Virus record (IMG/VR): IMGVR_UViG_3300006108_000013
Span: 24,720-88,719 of that record
Strand: one strand, 5' to 3'
DNA length: 64,000 bases
Source of the DNA: a virus
The position numbers and the translations under genes are program-made. The notes under the pieces are model-generated. The model worked only from the letters and a program-made list of their open reading frames with translations, had not been told where the DNA came from and ran no database searches. This document shows, in pieces, positions 24,806 through 33,687 of this stretch. Position 1 is the stretch's first letter. The number at the start of each line of letters is the position of its first letter.

Positions 24806-25432
24806 TGCTTCTGAAACATTAGGAAATTGATCTTTAAAAATATCTTTAATTGCATATGCAATTTCACGATGTTCTTTTTGAGTATCTTCTTTTGCTCTAA
24901 TATCAATATAGTGAATCCAGCTACGAATAGTACCACTCATATAAATCGTAGTAGAAGTATTAAGAGGTAAAACCATACGAGCACATTCTTTTGCAACGCC
25001 TTGATCAATTAATTCATGATAAAGCTCTTCGCATTTATTTTGCACTAAACATAATTCGTCTCGTAGATTAACTGGAAGTTCTACTATTTCATCACCAACT
25101 TGACGATTTGTTTTACCTTGTAATCTCCACTCAATATCTTCAAGTTCAGTTGCTGTCGAATATCTTTGGGAAAATTCTTGAAAAGAAAAACTACGATGAC
25201 GTAAAATCTGTGCAGCAATTGCACGAGATGTTTTAATTTCTATTGTCATACTTGCCATCTCCATAGGCGACCAGTGTTTGTGCTTGATTAAATAAGCAAG
25301 CAGCTTTGGTGCGGTTTCGGTATTCATCTGATTAGATGGATTAGAAACTCTTGCGCAGTAAGAAATTAAATCTTCTGCTGTCGTTAAGCCTTCTATTTCG
25401 GGTTTAGTTATTGATACTAGTTTTGTTTTCAT
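24791..25432 (-). CDS. thyX: FAD-dependent thymidylate synthase ThyX
   Basis: 213 residues. It converts dUMP to dTMP using methylenetetrahydrofolate, NADPH and FAD. The ThyX signature RHRSFSFQEFSQRY (78-91) fits RHRxxSxxExSxRY, and 'CARMVLPLNTSTTIYMSGT' near residue 150 carries the conserved C-terminal substrate region. Length is normal for the family. The start overlaps the polB stop by 4 nt (ATGA), so polymerase and dTMP supply share one transcript. Phage ThyX often replaces T4-type ThyA. Confidence 0.95.
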   Translation of the reverse strand: MKTKLVSITKPEIEGLTTAEDLISYCARVSNPSNQMNTETAPKLLAYLIKHKHWSPMEMASMTIEIKTSRAIAAQILRHRSFSFQEFSQRYSTATELEDIEWRLQGKTNRQVGDEIVELPVNLRDELCLVQNKCEELYHELIDQGVAKECARMVLPLNTSTTIYMSGTIRSWIHYIDIRAKEDTQKEHREIAYAIKDIFKDQFPNVSEALGWS

Positions 25433-28002
25433 GAAAATAAAGAAATTAAATCGTTATACTCCTCGCAACCAATTTCCGGTGTGGGCCAACCAATAATGTT
25501 AAAGATTCTGGTTACAACAGGCATGACTGTTTTCTCAAACATCATCTTGTAATCGGGTTTAATATAAGCTTGAATTTCTGTCGGCAATTCATCGGCAAAT
25601 GCAAATGCATCATAACCAAATTTATTTTTCTTACAATAAAAAACCTTTATTTTAGACCCAGTTTGGATTGGATGATATTTATTTTCAAGGTTTAACTTCT
25701 TGAGTAGAGTATTAAAATATATAGCAGCCTTAGTATGACCTTGAGTACCCTTGGCAATTTGATCATCTTTAACTTTATCTTGATATTCCTTTAACTTGTT
25801 TACCTTTTTTCTAATTGCAATTGCGTCAACAGGAAGACTACAGAATTGTTCGTATCCATTTTGAAAAAGCTGATTAGCTTTCTTTCTATCTTTAGAGAGA
25901 ATCGCAGATTCAACAATAGATTTGATCAATTCTTTAATTTCTTTTGAAATTTTTGAAGTGGCAACCTCAATTCCTTTATACAAAAATTCATTAGTTGGTA
26001 CACCTTCGCTATCCAAGATATGAAGAATGTAATATTTTTTTGCCTGAAGCAAAGCGGCATCGCATATTTTTTCTCTCTTGAAAAAATATCTTGGATCAAT
26101 TGTCTTTAATTCGATTTTAGCCCACTCATTAATTTTTTCATTAAGGTATTTTCCAATATCTTTAATAGTTTCGGATGCTTCAGGTGTGATTTCGTTATTT
26201 TTCCCCAAAATGATACCCATCTTGTCAAATAATTTTCTAAAACTGAAGTATACGCTATCTGTATCGGAATAAACACAAATATCATGAAGATCTCCATCAA
26301 ATCCCTTACTAACTGCATACTCATGAACTATTCTTGCTCCGTTTTTAACGACTGCTTGTCCTGTTAACGTAACACTTTCTGCATGTTCGATATCAAAAAG
26401 TGGAGAATAGATGTTAGAAAAGACCCCATAAATAGAATTAAGAAGAGTTTTATACACGTTTTGAAGTGTATAATTGTCATTAGCTTCTTCCTCAAGAATT
26501 CTCTTTTCGTTTTCATCCTTTGTCTTAGCTAATTTCTTTTCTGCTTCCAACATTTTATTCTTTGCTGCAATTCTTTCGTTGTAAAGTTTATCAATCAACT
26601 TTGGAACAACGCCTTTTACTTTTTGTGTGTATAAAATATTTGCCTTTGTAATTGAAAGTTGTTGTTCGGTGATAAATTTTTTAAAATTATCAGCTGTAAA
26701 TGACATTTTTTTGTCGTTTGAAAACATTACTTCGAACTTTCCATCTTCAAACTTTGAAATTTTACCAATCTTTGTCTCTGGTGAGATATTTAAAGTAATA
26801 ATTGTATTTGGATAAAGACTATTTGCATCATATGTGACTAGATCGTCGTATAAGCCAGGCACTGGTTCGTAAACATAGCCACCAGCGAAGGATTTTTTCT
26901 CTCTTTCGTCTTTAAATGTTGGAATTATATAGCCATCTCTCATTGCTTGGTGCGCAACTGCACCAGTAATGACGGAAACCTTTGCCAGTGCCTTTGTAAA
27001 CGGTACAAATCCCCTATAAGAAAGGTTGCGAATGAGTCTAAGATACTTTAATTTTTCCTCCAGCTTGATTAAAATACGAACGTCCTGAATGTTATAGTCA
27101 ACAAACTTCATCCAATCCTCATCAGCAAGGCGAGAAAGCGAATAACTACCAACTGCAATTTTCCCTTCACCTAATTCATATTCGCCAATGTAATTTAAAC
27201 CATAGCTTTCACGATCACCCATTGAGAATGTCTTATAAACTTCCATGTAGTCCAAAATACTAATACCGTGAATATACCAACGATCAATTGCTTGACCTAA
27301 TTTGTTAACGGAAACCTTTTCCCTGAATTGAATTCTATTAACAGGTGATAATTCCTTTGGTTTACTCTCGTCTTCCCAAATTTTCGCAATTCTATTAATA
27401 ATATATGGAATATCATAGTTATCAATGTTCCAACCAGTGACAATATCAGGATAATCCTTTTTCCAAAACTTAAGAAATTGAGTCAGAAGATCTTTTTCCG
27501 AATAACACTTGATATATTTTACATTTTCATCAGTTGTTGCGTATTTATTACAACCAAATGTGTAATATATTTCACTTAAAGAATCATAAATTGTAATAAG
27601 ATTGATTGGATCATTTGCATCGGATGCTTTCGAGAAACCTGTACCATCCGAATAAGTCTCAATATCAATATAAAAGATTTTTAATGGTTGTTTTCCATAA
27701 TCTTCTTTGTCTACATCGTTCTTAAAGTTATCAAGAAGAAATTGTTGGTCAGTTCCGAGATTGTAAAACAATCTATCAATAGGGGTTTCTTCTATAAACT
27801 TATTTCTAGCTCTTTGATTGTTAAATTTAACCTTTTTAAGGGAAGAATTAAAGATAGATTTGCCATCGCAACCATTTTGCGATTCGATATATAAATATGG
27901 AGAATATGAGCATAGAACCTTTGTTCTATTGCCGTCTTTATCCCAAGTAAAGAGGTGAATTACCTCATTATTATTGTCATAGTATATTCCTCTATAGCTC
28001 AT
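25429..28002 (-). CDS. DNA polymerase, family B, gp43-like
   Basis: 857 residues (T4 gp43: 898). The 3'-5' exonuclease is intact: Exo I FYIDIETYSDG with D113/E115, Exo II WNIDNYDIPY with D194, Exo III YNIQDVRI with D307. Polymerase motifs: A YDANSLYPNT (391-400), B KTLLNSIYG (518-526), C YSDTDSVYF (578-586). The C-terminus carries 'KIKVFYCKKN' and a short end that in T4 contacts the clamp. No intein or split is seen, although an HNH endonuclease gene lies just upstream on the other strand. A TTGACA-N17-TATTAT promoter ends 8 nt before the ATG. Confidence 0.96.
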   Translation of the reverse strand: MSYRGIYYDNNNEVIHLFTWDKDGNRTKVLCSYSPYLYIESQNGCDGKSIFNSSLKKVKFNNQRARNKFIEETPIDRLFYNLGTDQQFLLDNFKNDVDKEDYGKQPLKIFYIDIETYSDGTGFSKASDANDPINLITIYDSLSEIYYTFGCNKYATTDENVKYIKCYSEKDLLTQFLKFWKKDYPDIVTGWNIDNYDIPYIINRIAKIWEDESKPKELSPVNRIQFREKVSVNKLGQAIDRWYIHGISILDYMEVYKTFSMGDRESYGLNYIGEYELGEGKIAVGSYSLSRLADEDWMKFVDYNIQDVRILIKLEEKLKYLRLIRNLSYRGFVPFTKALAKVSVITGAVAHQAMRDGYIIPTFKDEREKKSFAGGYVYEPVPGLYDDLVTYDANSLYPNTIITLNISPETKIGKISKFEDGKFEVMFSNDKKMSFTADNFKKFITEQQLSITKANILYTQKVKGVVPKLIDKLYNERIAAKNKMLEAEKKLAKTKDENEKRILEEEANDNYTLQNVYKTLLNSIYGVFSNIYSPLFDIEHAESVTLTGQAVVKNGARIVHEYAVSKGFDGDLHDICVYSDTDSVYFSFRKLFDKMGIILGKNNEITPEASETIKDIGKYLNEKINEWAKIELKTIDPRYFFKREKICDAALLQAKKYYILHILDSEGVPTNEFLYKGIEVATSKISKEIKELIKSIVESAILSKDRKKANQLFQNGYEQFCSLPVDAIAIRKKVNKLKEYQDKVKDDQIAKGTQGHTKAAIYFNTLLKKLNLENKYHPIQTGSKIKVFYCKKNKFGYDAFAFADELPTEIQAYIKPDYKMMFEKTVMPVVTRIFNIIGWPTPEIGCEEYNDLISLFS

Positions 28003-28010
28003 TTACTGTG

Positions 28011-28039
28011 ATAATATCATTTGTAACTTTTTTTGTCAA
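28011..28039 (-). promoter_or_regulatory. polB promoter, TTGACA-N17-TATTAT
   Basis: Perfect -35 TTGACA (28039-28034), 17-nt spacer, -10 TATTAT (28016-28011), then 8 nt to the ATG at 28002. It is the best example of the short-leader promoter type in this window. Confidence 0.75.
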
Positions 28040-28089
28040 ATTCTAATTTTTTTTTTATTAAAAAGCTATATATTCAAATAAGTAGTTTT

Positions 28090-28893
28090 ATGAAAAAATT
28101 TAACAATTCAAAATATACTAAATGGTATTTTTCTATTGTCAATCATAGAAAAATAAATCCCGTATTAAATTCTAAATATAAAGAAATACATCATATTGTA
28201 CCTAGAAAAATGGGCGGAAACAACAATAAAGAAAATCTAGTTGCTTTAACCGCAAAGGAACATTTTATTGTACATTTACTTTTAACGAAAATGACAAGCG
28301 GATTAGATAAAAAATATATGTTTCACGCATTAAATTTAATGGCATACACTAGAAAAATTAAATTAACGTCAAAAACATATTCTTATATTAAAGAAAATTA
28401 TTCTAAAGAAAATTTAGGATATAAAAATATAATGTTTGGTAAAGTTGGAGAAAATCATCCAGCATTTGGATATAAACATACTGAAGAACATAAAAAATAT
28501 ATTTCAAATAAGCTTAAAGGAAGAAAACATAAAGAAGAATCTATAAAAAAAATGTCAGAAAAGGCTAAAGGTAGAAAAATCTCAGAAGAGACAAAAAATA
28601 AAATTTCAAAAGCTAATAAAGGATTTAATAATTTTATGTTTGGCAAAAACCATTCCTTGGAAACTAAACAAAAAATGAAAAAAAATCATTGGTGTTTAAA
28701 AAAACCATATAAACTGTGGCATATATTAGATAATAGTACTAAAGAAAATATTTTTTACTATGGAAGTATTTATACATTATGTAAAACTTTAAATACTAGA
28801 GCATCAATTTTATTAAAAACTATTAAAACAAATAAACCTGTTAATAAAGGAGTATTAAAAAATCTTATTATTATAAATTCTTATAATTTTTGA
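28090..28893 (+). CDS. HNH homing endonuclease with NUMOD3 repeats
   Basis: 267 residues from the ATG at 28090; the open frame reaches back to a TTG at 28033, but that region contains the polB promoter. HNH core: 'EIHHIVPRKMGG', then 'NKENLVALTAKEH' and a later His (about residues 35-72). Three NUMOD3-type DNA-binding repeats follow (AFGYKHTEEHKKYISN, GRKHKEESIKKM, GRKISEETKNKI) and a C-terminal helix-turn-helix-like 'SIYTLCKTLNTRASIL'. It is very AT and Lys rich, unlike its neighbours, as usual for mobile endonucleases. It is free-standing, placed beside polB, a favoured homing site, and overlaps the next minus gene by 13 nt. Confidence 0.9.
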   Translation: MKKFNNSKYTKWYFSIVNHRKINPVLNSKYKEIHHIVPRKMGGNNNKENLVALTAKEHFIVHLLLTKMTSGLDKKYMFHALNLMAYTRKIKLTSKTYSYIKENYSKENLGYKNIMFGKVGENHPAFGYKHTEEHKKYISNKLKGRKHKEESIKKMSEKAKGRKISEETKNKISKANKGFNNFMFGKNHSLETKQKMKKNHWCLKKPYKLWHILDNSTKENIFYYGSIYTLCKTLNTRASILLKTIKTNKPVNKGVLKNLIIINSYNF

Positions 28894-30194
28894 TCTGGGT
28901 TTAAATCTATTAACCCCGAATTACTTTCGTTTCTTTCTTTAGAACCCCAACTAGTAAAATACAAGTCGTGATATTTTTGAATGTGATCTTCAAGCCACAA
29001 TCCTTCTGTAAACTTTCTAGCTTTACCAGAAAGATCCATATAACGATCAAAATCAGATGTCAAATAATCTAATTGGTCAATTAATTCATCACCAGATTTG
29101 AATTTATGCTCTGCTTCAGCATAGGTGCAAAGATCTTGATACGTGCCAGGTAATCCTAGACCACCTGCTTCAACCATTTTGATGTTGCTCTTTGATTTAT
29201 TAAAGATGTTATCGATCAATGGAGCAAAAACTGCATTACAATTAGCATCAACAAGTCCCTGCGGATAATCTGGTAAAGGAGACCAATCAATAAACTCCAT
29301 TTCGCCATTATCAATATATGGTTTGACTGCTAATGGGAAACACCCCTTCCAAACAAACTTAAATTTCTTACGAGCCTTGATAATCGAATCAACCACATGG
29401 TAGAAATCATCTTTAAGACCTGTTCTGTTGAGAACATCAATGTGCGTACCTGATCCCGAATAAAGAATACGAGGTCTTTTCTTATTTTGATCGTATAATC
29501 TTTCAAGTTTCTGCTTATCGTAGAATCTATCAAGCCAAAACTTGGGTGCATAATTGGGAATAACTGTAATATTTTTATTACCTGTTTTTTCCTGATAATA
29601 TTCCTTCATGAATGGGCAAGTAACGGTAATTTCATCCATCATTCCCATAATTTCCAAGATACTATCAATAATTGATTGATCACAGAAAGCATCTTTGCAA
29701 CGATTATAGTCTGGAATGTCATTTTTGAAAACAATATCATCGACTTCGTAAATTAAACGGAAATCCATTTGCTTACTGGCTTTCTTAAGCTCTTTAATGA
29801 AGTCTCTTTGTACAGGAGTTGCTTGTCTTTGCATTCTAATCGCTTTTACGCTTTGGTAAAAACGAACATCCATTACCATACAGGTTAAACCAGATATACA
29901 AGCCTTCTGATATTGATTTAGCATGAACTCGGGCCAAATCATTCTCCAGAAACCACACCCACCATAGTCCGCATAGTAATTTAACGCTCTAGGAAGAGAA
30001 CTTTCTGGCATTTCTAATGGTGGTGGTGCTGGAACATTAACTGGTTTTAATGAAACATGAGAATATACTGGCATTCCTGCTGGTAAACCATGAGGAGGAT
30101 TTGGAATTCCCGAATATGTCGGTGCATATTCAAATGTAATACCGTTATTTAACGCAGGTGCTGCTTTTGGTTGTTCTTTGAGTTTAAGTGCCAT
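28881..30194 (-). CDS. Glycosyltransferase, GT-B-like
   Basis: 437 residues. The N-terminal 60 residues are Pro rich (PNPPHGLPAGMP, VNVPAPPPLEMP). The rest fits a GT-B transferase: 'RLIYEVDDIVF' (about 146-156), 'VTCPFMKEYYQEKTG', 'ITVIPNYAP', then 'RPRILYSGSGTHIDV' at the start of the nucleotide-sugar domain and 'IKMVEAGGLGLPG' with the conserved Glu. It lies downstream of gp46, outside the main glycan island but on the same strand. The acceptor cannot be read. A TATAAATT sequence 5 nt before the ATG resembles the late element. Confidence 0.7.
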   Translation of the reverse strand: MALKLKEQPKAAPALNNGITFEYAPTYSGIPNPPHGLPAGMPVYSHVSLKPVNVPAPPPLEMPESSLPRALNYYADYGGCGFWRMIWPEFMLNQYQKACISGLTCMVMDVRFYQSVKAIRMQRQATPVQRDFIKELKKASKQMDFRLIYEVDDIVFKNDIPDYNRCKDAFCDQSIIDSILEIMGMMDEITVTCPFMKEYYQEKTGNKNITVIPNYAPKFWLDRFYDKQKLERLYDQNKKRPRILYSGSGTHIDVLNRTGLKDDFYHVVDSIIKARKKFKFVWKGCFPLAVKPYIDNGEMEFIDWSPLPDYPQGLVDANCNAVFAPLIDNIFNKSKSNIKMVEAGGLGLPGTYQDLCTYAEAEHKFKSGDELIDQLDYLTSDFDRYMDLSGKARKFTEGLWLEDHIQKYHDLYFTSWGSKERNESNSGLIDLNPDQKL

Positions 30195-30223
30195 ATGTAA
30201 ATTTATAAAATTATGTTAATATA

Positions 30224-32032
30224 TCAACTGACTATTTTAGTGACACCGTTTTCTTTTTCTAGGAGAAGAACATTATCAATTCTTGCCATATCTGATGATT
30301 TATGACTTACAATATATACTGATTCATCATACTTTACAACTCTTTCTTTTAGCAAACCAATAATTTTGTCGGTTCCTTGTTGGTCGAGTGCAGAATCAAT
30401 CATTTCATCGTAGATATTCAAGGAATATGAGGTTCCATTATGTGTTCTCAATAAGTCTTGAAACATAAATAAGATTGCAGTGTCAATTCTTTTTCTTTCT
30501 CCACCACTAAAATTAAAATATGAACACTCTTTACCTGTTTCATTGGTAATAGTCTCTTCAAATAGCTCGTTAAACTCGCATTTGCATGGAGTATCAAGCT
30601 CCTTCAAATAATAATTTAACTTATTATTAAGAAGTTTAAGCATTTTCTTAACGATATATGTCTTAACGCCTTCTTCTGAAACAATAAACTTAACTGAATC
30701 AAGAATTGCCATTTGTGTTTTTACATCAATTAATTCTTTTTCAGTTTTTTCAATTTCTTTCTTTGTGTTTTCAATGTTTGAATCAATTGATGGATCATCC
30801 TTCTTGGTATCCTCAATCCATTTCAAACAATCTTTAATGTTTCCTTCGCAATTTAAAATTTTCTGATTATTAATTTTAATGTCATTTTTCTTTTGATCTA
30901 ATTCTCTAATCTTTTTATTGATTTTATCAATTCCTTCTTCGACTTCTTCGATTTTATCATCCCAAGTAATTTTTTCAGCATTAACATTAAATGCTTCTTT
31001 CATAAGAGTTGATGTTTTGTCATCAATATCTTTTAATAATTGCTTAACGGCTTCAAGATCTTCCTCGCAATAGTCTCTATTACAAGTTGGACACGTATTA
31101 CCTTTGTCTATAATTTTTTGTTTCTCCTTTGCTAACTGTTTTATCTCTGCTGATATGTCAGAACTTTTTGTTATTAGATCAGATCTCGTATTAATAAATG
31201 ATTTAACGCCAGTTTTTAAAATGTTAACCTTGTTTTCTTGCTCCTGAATTTGTTTAATAATATCTTCTAATGAAGGAAGATCATTATTCTGTAAATCTTC
31301 TATAAGTTTTTCATTATCTCTAATACGAGAATTAAAAGCATCAATCTTTTCTTGCTTTTTTGTTTCTGCATTAGTCTTTTGATCTTCAAATGTGGTTAAG
31401 TTTCTTTGAAGATTAATAAAATTGTTACTCAATAAATCATTTTCTTTCTTATAATCATTATAATCACCCCTAGCCTTGAGTAACATTTCACTAAAAATGT
31501 TAAGATTAAGAATTCCTTCGATGAACTTTCTTTTATCGGTCTTCTTTTGCGCCATAAAAGGCACTGTATTGTTTGCAGACATAATAACTGCATTCTGGAA
31601 GACTTCTTCTGTTGCGCCAAGTATCTCTTTAATATATGCATTAGTCTCTGGCATCGTAGAAAGAGTCATATCAACATCTCTTTGTTGATTGTGAGCAGTG
31701 ATAGTAACCTTACTTGGTTCTAAAGATCTTTCTATTGTGTATGGTGTTACATGATTCTCGGTAATTTCTTCAAAATTCAATGAAACCTTACAATCTTTCT
31801 TGCTAAGATTATGAATTATCTTGTCATTTTTAATATCACGAATGGTATTACCAAATAAACACCAGTAAATTGCTTCAAGAATTGAACTTTTACCTATTCC
31901 ATTCTTACCTCCCTTATCTTTGTTCTCCCCTGTAATAAGATTTATCCCTTTTTGAAAAGGAATAATCAAAGGTTCTTTACCAACAGATAAAAAATTTTGT
32001 ATTTCTACGTAGTTGAATTTAATTCTTTTCAT
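30224..32032 (-). CDS. Recombination endonuclease ATPase subunit, gp46 (SbcC/Rad50-like)
   Basis: 602 residues (T4 gp46: 560). It pairs with gp47 to resect DNA ends for UvsX. Walker A is GKNGIGKS (42-49), the zinc hook CPTC (C314, C317) sits at the apex of two long Lys/Glu coiled coils, the ABC signature is FSGGERKR (about 507-514) and Walker B is 'LNIYDEMID' with the acidic pair. Its partner gp47 is about 16.7 kb away at 48697, with the glycan island between. A candidate promoter and hairpin precede it at 32038-32072. Confidence 0.92.
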   Translation of the reverse strand: MKRIKFNYVEIQNFLSVGKEPLIIPFQKGINLITGENKDKGGKNGIGKSSILEAIYWCLFGNTIRDIKNDKIIHNLSKKDCKVSLNFEEITENHVTPYTIERSLEPSKVTITAHNQQRDVDMTLSTMPETNAYIKEILGATEEVFQNAVIMSANNTVPFMAQKKTDKRKFIEGILNLNIFSEMLLKARGDYNDYKKENDLLSNNFINLQRNLTTFEDQKTNAETKKQEKIDAFNSRIRDNEKLIEDLQNNDLPSLEDIIKQIQEQENKVNILKTGVKSFINTRSDLITKSSDISAEIKQLAKEKQKIIDKGNTCPTCNRDYCEEDLEAVKQLLKDIDDKTSTLMKEAFNVNAEKITWDDKIEEVEEGIDKINKKIRELDQKKNDIKINNQKILNCEGNIKDCLKWIEDTKKDDPSIDSNIENTKKEIEKTEKELIDVKTQMAILDSVKFIVSEEGVKTYIVKKMLKLLNNKLNYYLKELDTPCKCEFNELFEETITNETGKECSYFNFSGGERKRIDTAILFMFQDLLRTHNGTSYSLNIYDEMIDSALDQQGTDKIIGLLKERVVKYDESVYIVSHKSSDMARIDNVLLLEKENGVTKIVS

Positions 32033-32037
32033 TTATA

Positions 32038-32072
32038 CCCTATTAGTATAGGGCGTTTTAAAATTAAATCAA
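32038..32072 (-). promoter_or_regulatory. gp46 promoter with start-proximal hairpin
   Basis: Minus strand TTGATT (32072-32067), 16-nt spacer, TATACT (32050-32045), 12 nt to the ATG. A 6-bp hairpin CCCTAT/ATAGGG (32043-32038 and 32053-32048) spans the -10 and ends 5 nt before the start; its AGGG is also the only Shine-Dalgarno-like sequence. It separates gp46 expression from the upstream sugar operon. Confidence 0.45.
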
Positions 32073-32975
32073 CTTTAAAATCCAATCTCTAACATTTATG
32101 GTTGGATTATAATTTAAATGTTTTTTTGCCTCTGAAATATCTGCTAATGTATGCTCGGCTTCACCTTCTCTTGCTGGTATGTGAGTTATATCATCACTTA
32201 TTAGCTTTGCTATATCATTTATAGAAATATTTTCACCTGTTCCGATATTATATAAATTTCTACCATCGTGCGTTGGTGTTTCGGCTGCTAAAATATTAAC
32301 ATTTGCTATATCATGAACATGGACAAAATCTCTGCGTTGTTCACCTGTTCCAACAATGGTTAACGATTCATTATTATTTTTTTGGCGTTTAAAAATACCT
32401 ATAACTGGAGCATATTGACCAGTTGTTGGGCTTCTTTCCCCAAAAACATTAAAATATCTAAATACAACAGTTTTTAAACCATACATCTTTGTATACATTT
32501 CAACCATTTGTTCTCCTGAATATTTTGTAGCAGAATATGGGTTCAAACAATCAATTGGTTCATTTTCATCAGTGGGAAGTTTACATAAATTACCATAAAC
32601 AGAAGAAGTGGAAGAATATATAAACTTTTCAACATTATAAAGCCTACTATATTGCAACATTTTGGTTGTACCGACTGCATTTATTTGTGTCGCTCTTACT
32701 GGGTTAAGAATTGCAGGACCTATTCTAGATTCTGCTGCTAAATGAAAAACATATTTTGCATTTTCAAAAATTTCTTTATGCGGAATGGAATCATCGTTAA
32801 TATCAAACTTAAAATATTTTGCAGAATCATTAAAATAAAATTCTTCATTTGATTCGGCTGATAAATCATCGATTACGTATACATCATAATTTTTTTCTAT
32901 AAGTTTATCAACTAAATGACTACCAATAAACCCACAACCACCTGTTACTACTGCTTTATTTTTTAAATTGCTCAT
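32064..32975 (-). CDS. NAD-dependent sugar epimerase, extended SDR
   Basis: 303 residues. Rossmann motif TGGCGFIG (11-18), active-site SSTSSVYG (121-128) and catalytic Y147/K151 in NPYSATKYSG, then 'VFRYFNVFGERSP' and 'RRDFVHVHDIANV', the GalE-like layout. It would epimerise or dehydrate a nucleotide-linked sugar. As the last gene of the gmhA-talC-GHMP kinase-HAD/nucleotidyltransferase operon it may act on the heptose nucleotide made there, but UDP-hexose 4-epimerase is equally compatible. It overlaps the gene before by 20 nt. Confidence 0.85.
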   Translation of the reverse strand: MSNLKNKAVVTGGCGFIGSHLVDKLIEKNYDVYVIDDLSAESNEEFYFNDSAKYFKFDINDDSIPHKEIFENAKYVFHLAAESRIGPAILNPVRATQINAVGTTKMLQYSRLYNVEKFIYSSTSSVYGNLCKLPTDENEPIDCLNPYSATKYSGEQMVEMYTKMYGLKTVVFRYFNVFGERSPTTGQYAPVIGIFKRQKNNNESLTIVGTGEQRRDFVHVHDIANVNILAAETPTHDGRNLYNIGTGENISINDIAKLISDDITHIPAREGEAEHTLADISEAKKHLNYNPTINVRDWILKLI

Positions 32976-33687
32976 GTATTAATGTTTTAAATTTTGTTGT
33001 GCTCCATCCGTGATCCCTATTTATGAAATATTCAGTAATATTCAAATCTTTACCTGTATAATCTTTGTCCTTGTAATCATCTCCCATGATTCTAACATGA
33101 AATATGAAATTGGATAAAATCTCATAGAGATCTTTTTCGGTTTCATATGTAATAATTTCATCAATGTATTTGATAGATGATAAAATCTCCTTTCTTTCGT
33201 CTACTGTATGAATTGGTTTTAATTTTTCTGGTCTTTCTTTCGACGCATCAACATGAAGTAATACCGTAAGATGATCACATTGTTGTTTTGCTTCTTTGAA
33301 AGCACAAATATAACCAAAGTGAACAACATCAAAAGAACCAATTATTACTCCTTTTTTTTGATTTATCGGTTTAAAAAATGATTCACTGTAAATTGCTTTA
33401 TCATCAACAAATAAATCATACGGAGGCTTACCTAAAATTAATTCGTGATATTTTAATCCCCAATTATTAATTTGATTCTTTGTCAGGCTATAATATTTGT
33501 CTAAAACCAATGCTAAATTTCCTTTAAATTCCGTTGTACCCCTAGCAGTATATATTTTAATATAATATCCTTTGTCATAAAGATCATTTACTATGTTAAT
33601 TCGATCTGTAATAGGAATTGCATTGTGATAACCTTTTTTTTCAGTTATACATAAAGTATTATCTAAATCAAAACAATAAATTTGCAT
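32956..33687 (-). CDS. Bifunctional HAD phosphatase / sugar-phosphate nucleotidyltransferase
   Basis: 243 residues, two domains. Residues 1-105 are HAD-like: DLDNT (7-11) with both catalytic Asp and 'KIYTARG' as motif II, like capsule phosphatases. Residues 112-243 are a cytidylyltransferase-like fold: GSFDVVHFGY (117-126), where the classical HxGH reads HxGY, then 'DERKEILSSIKYIDEI' and 'RDHGWSTTKF'. By analogy with GmhB plus the HldE C-domain it could remove the 7-phosphate of a heptose bisphosphate and add a nucleotide. Neighbouring heptose-type genes support this; exact substrate and nucleotide are inferred. It shares one base with the GHMP kinase gene. Confidence 0.75.
   Translation of the reverse strand: MQIYCFDLDNTLCITEKKGYHNAIPITDRINIVNDLYDKGYYIKIYTARGTTEFKGNLALVLDKYYSLTKNQINNWGLKYHELILGKPPYDLFVDDKAIYSESFFKPINQKKGVIIGSFDVVHFGYICAFKEAKQQCDHLTVLLHVDASKERPEKLKPIHTVDERKEILSSIKYIDEIITYETEKDLYEILSNFIFHVRIMGDDYKDKDYTGKDLNITEYFINRDHGWSTTKFKTLIHEQFKK

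Noticed and set aside
28033-28089. Upstream extension of the HNH gene
   Set aside because: It would code through the polB promoter with low-complexity Phe/Ile residues. The ATG at 28090 matches the usual N-terminus.
28441-28676. Possible CRISPR or DNA repeat array in the HNH gene
   Set aside because: The repeated GRKxxEE/NHSxET pattern is NUMOD3 protein repeats, diverged at DNA level and without spacers.
30224-32032. Phage-borne anti-defence or SMC-type defence ATPase
   Set aside because: Zinc hook, signature and pairing with gp47 identify the standard recombination protein gp46.
32045-32072. Hairpin at 32038-32053 as transcription terminator of the sugar operon
   Set aside because: The stem is only 6 bp with no T run on the minus strand, and it overlaps the gp46 promoter core.
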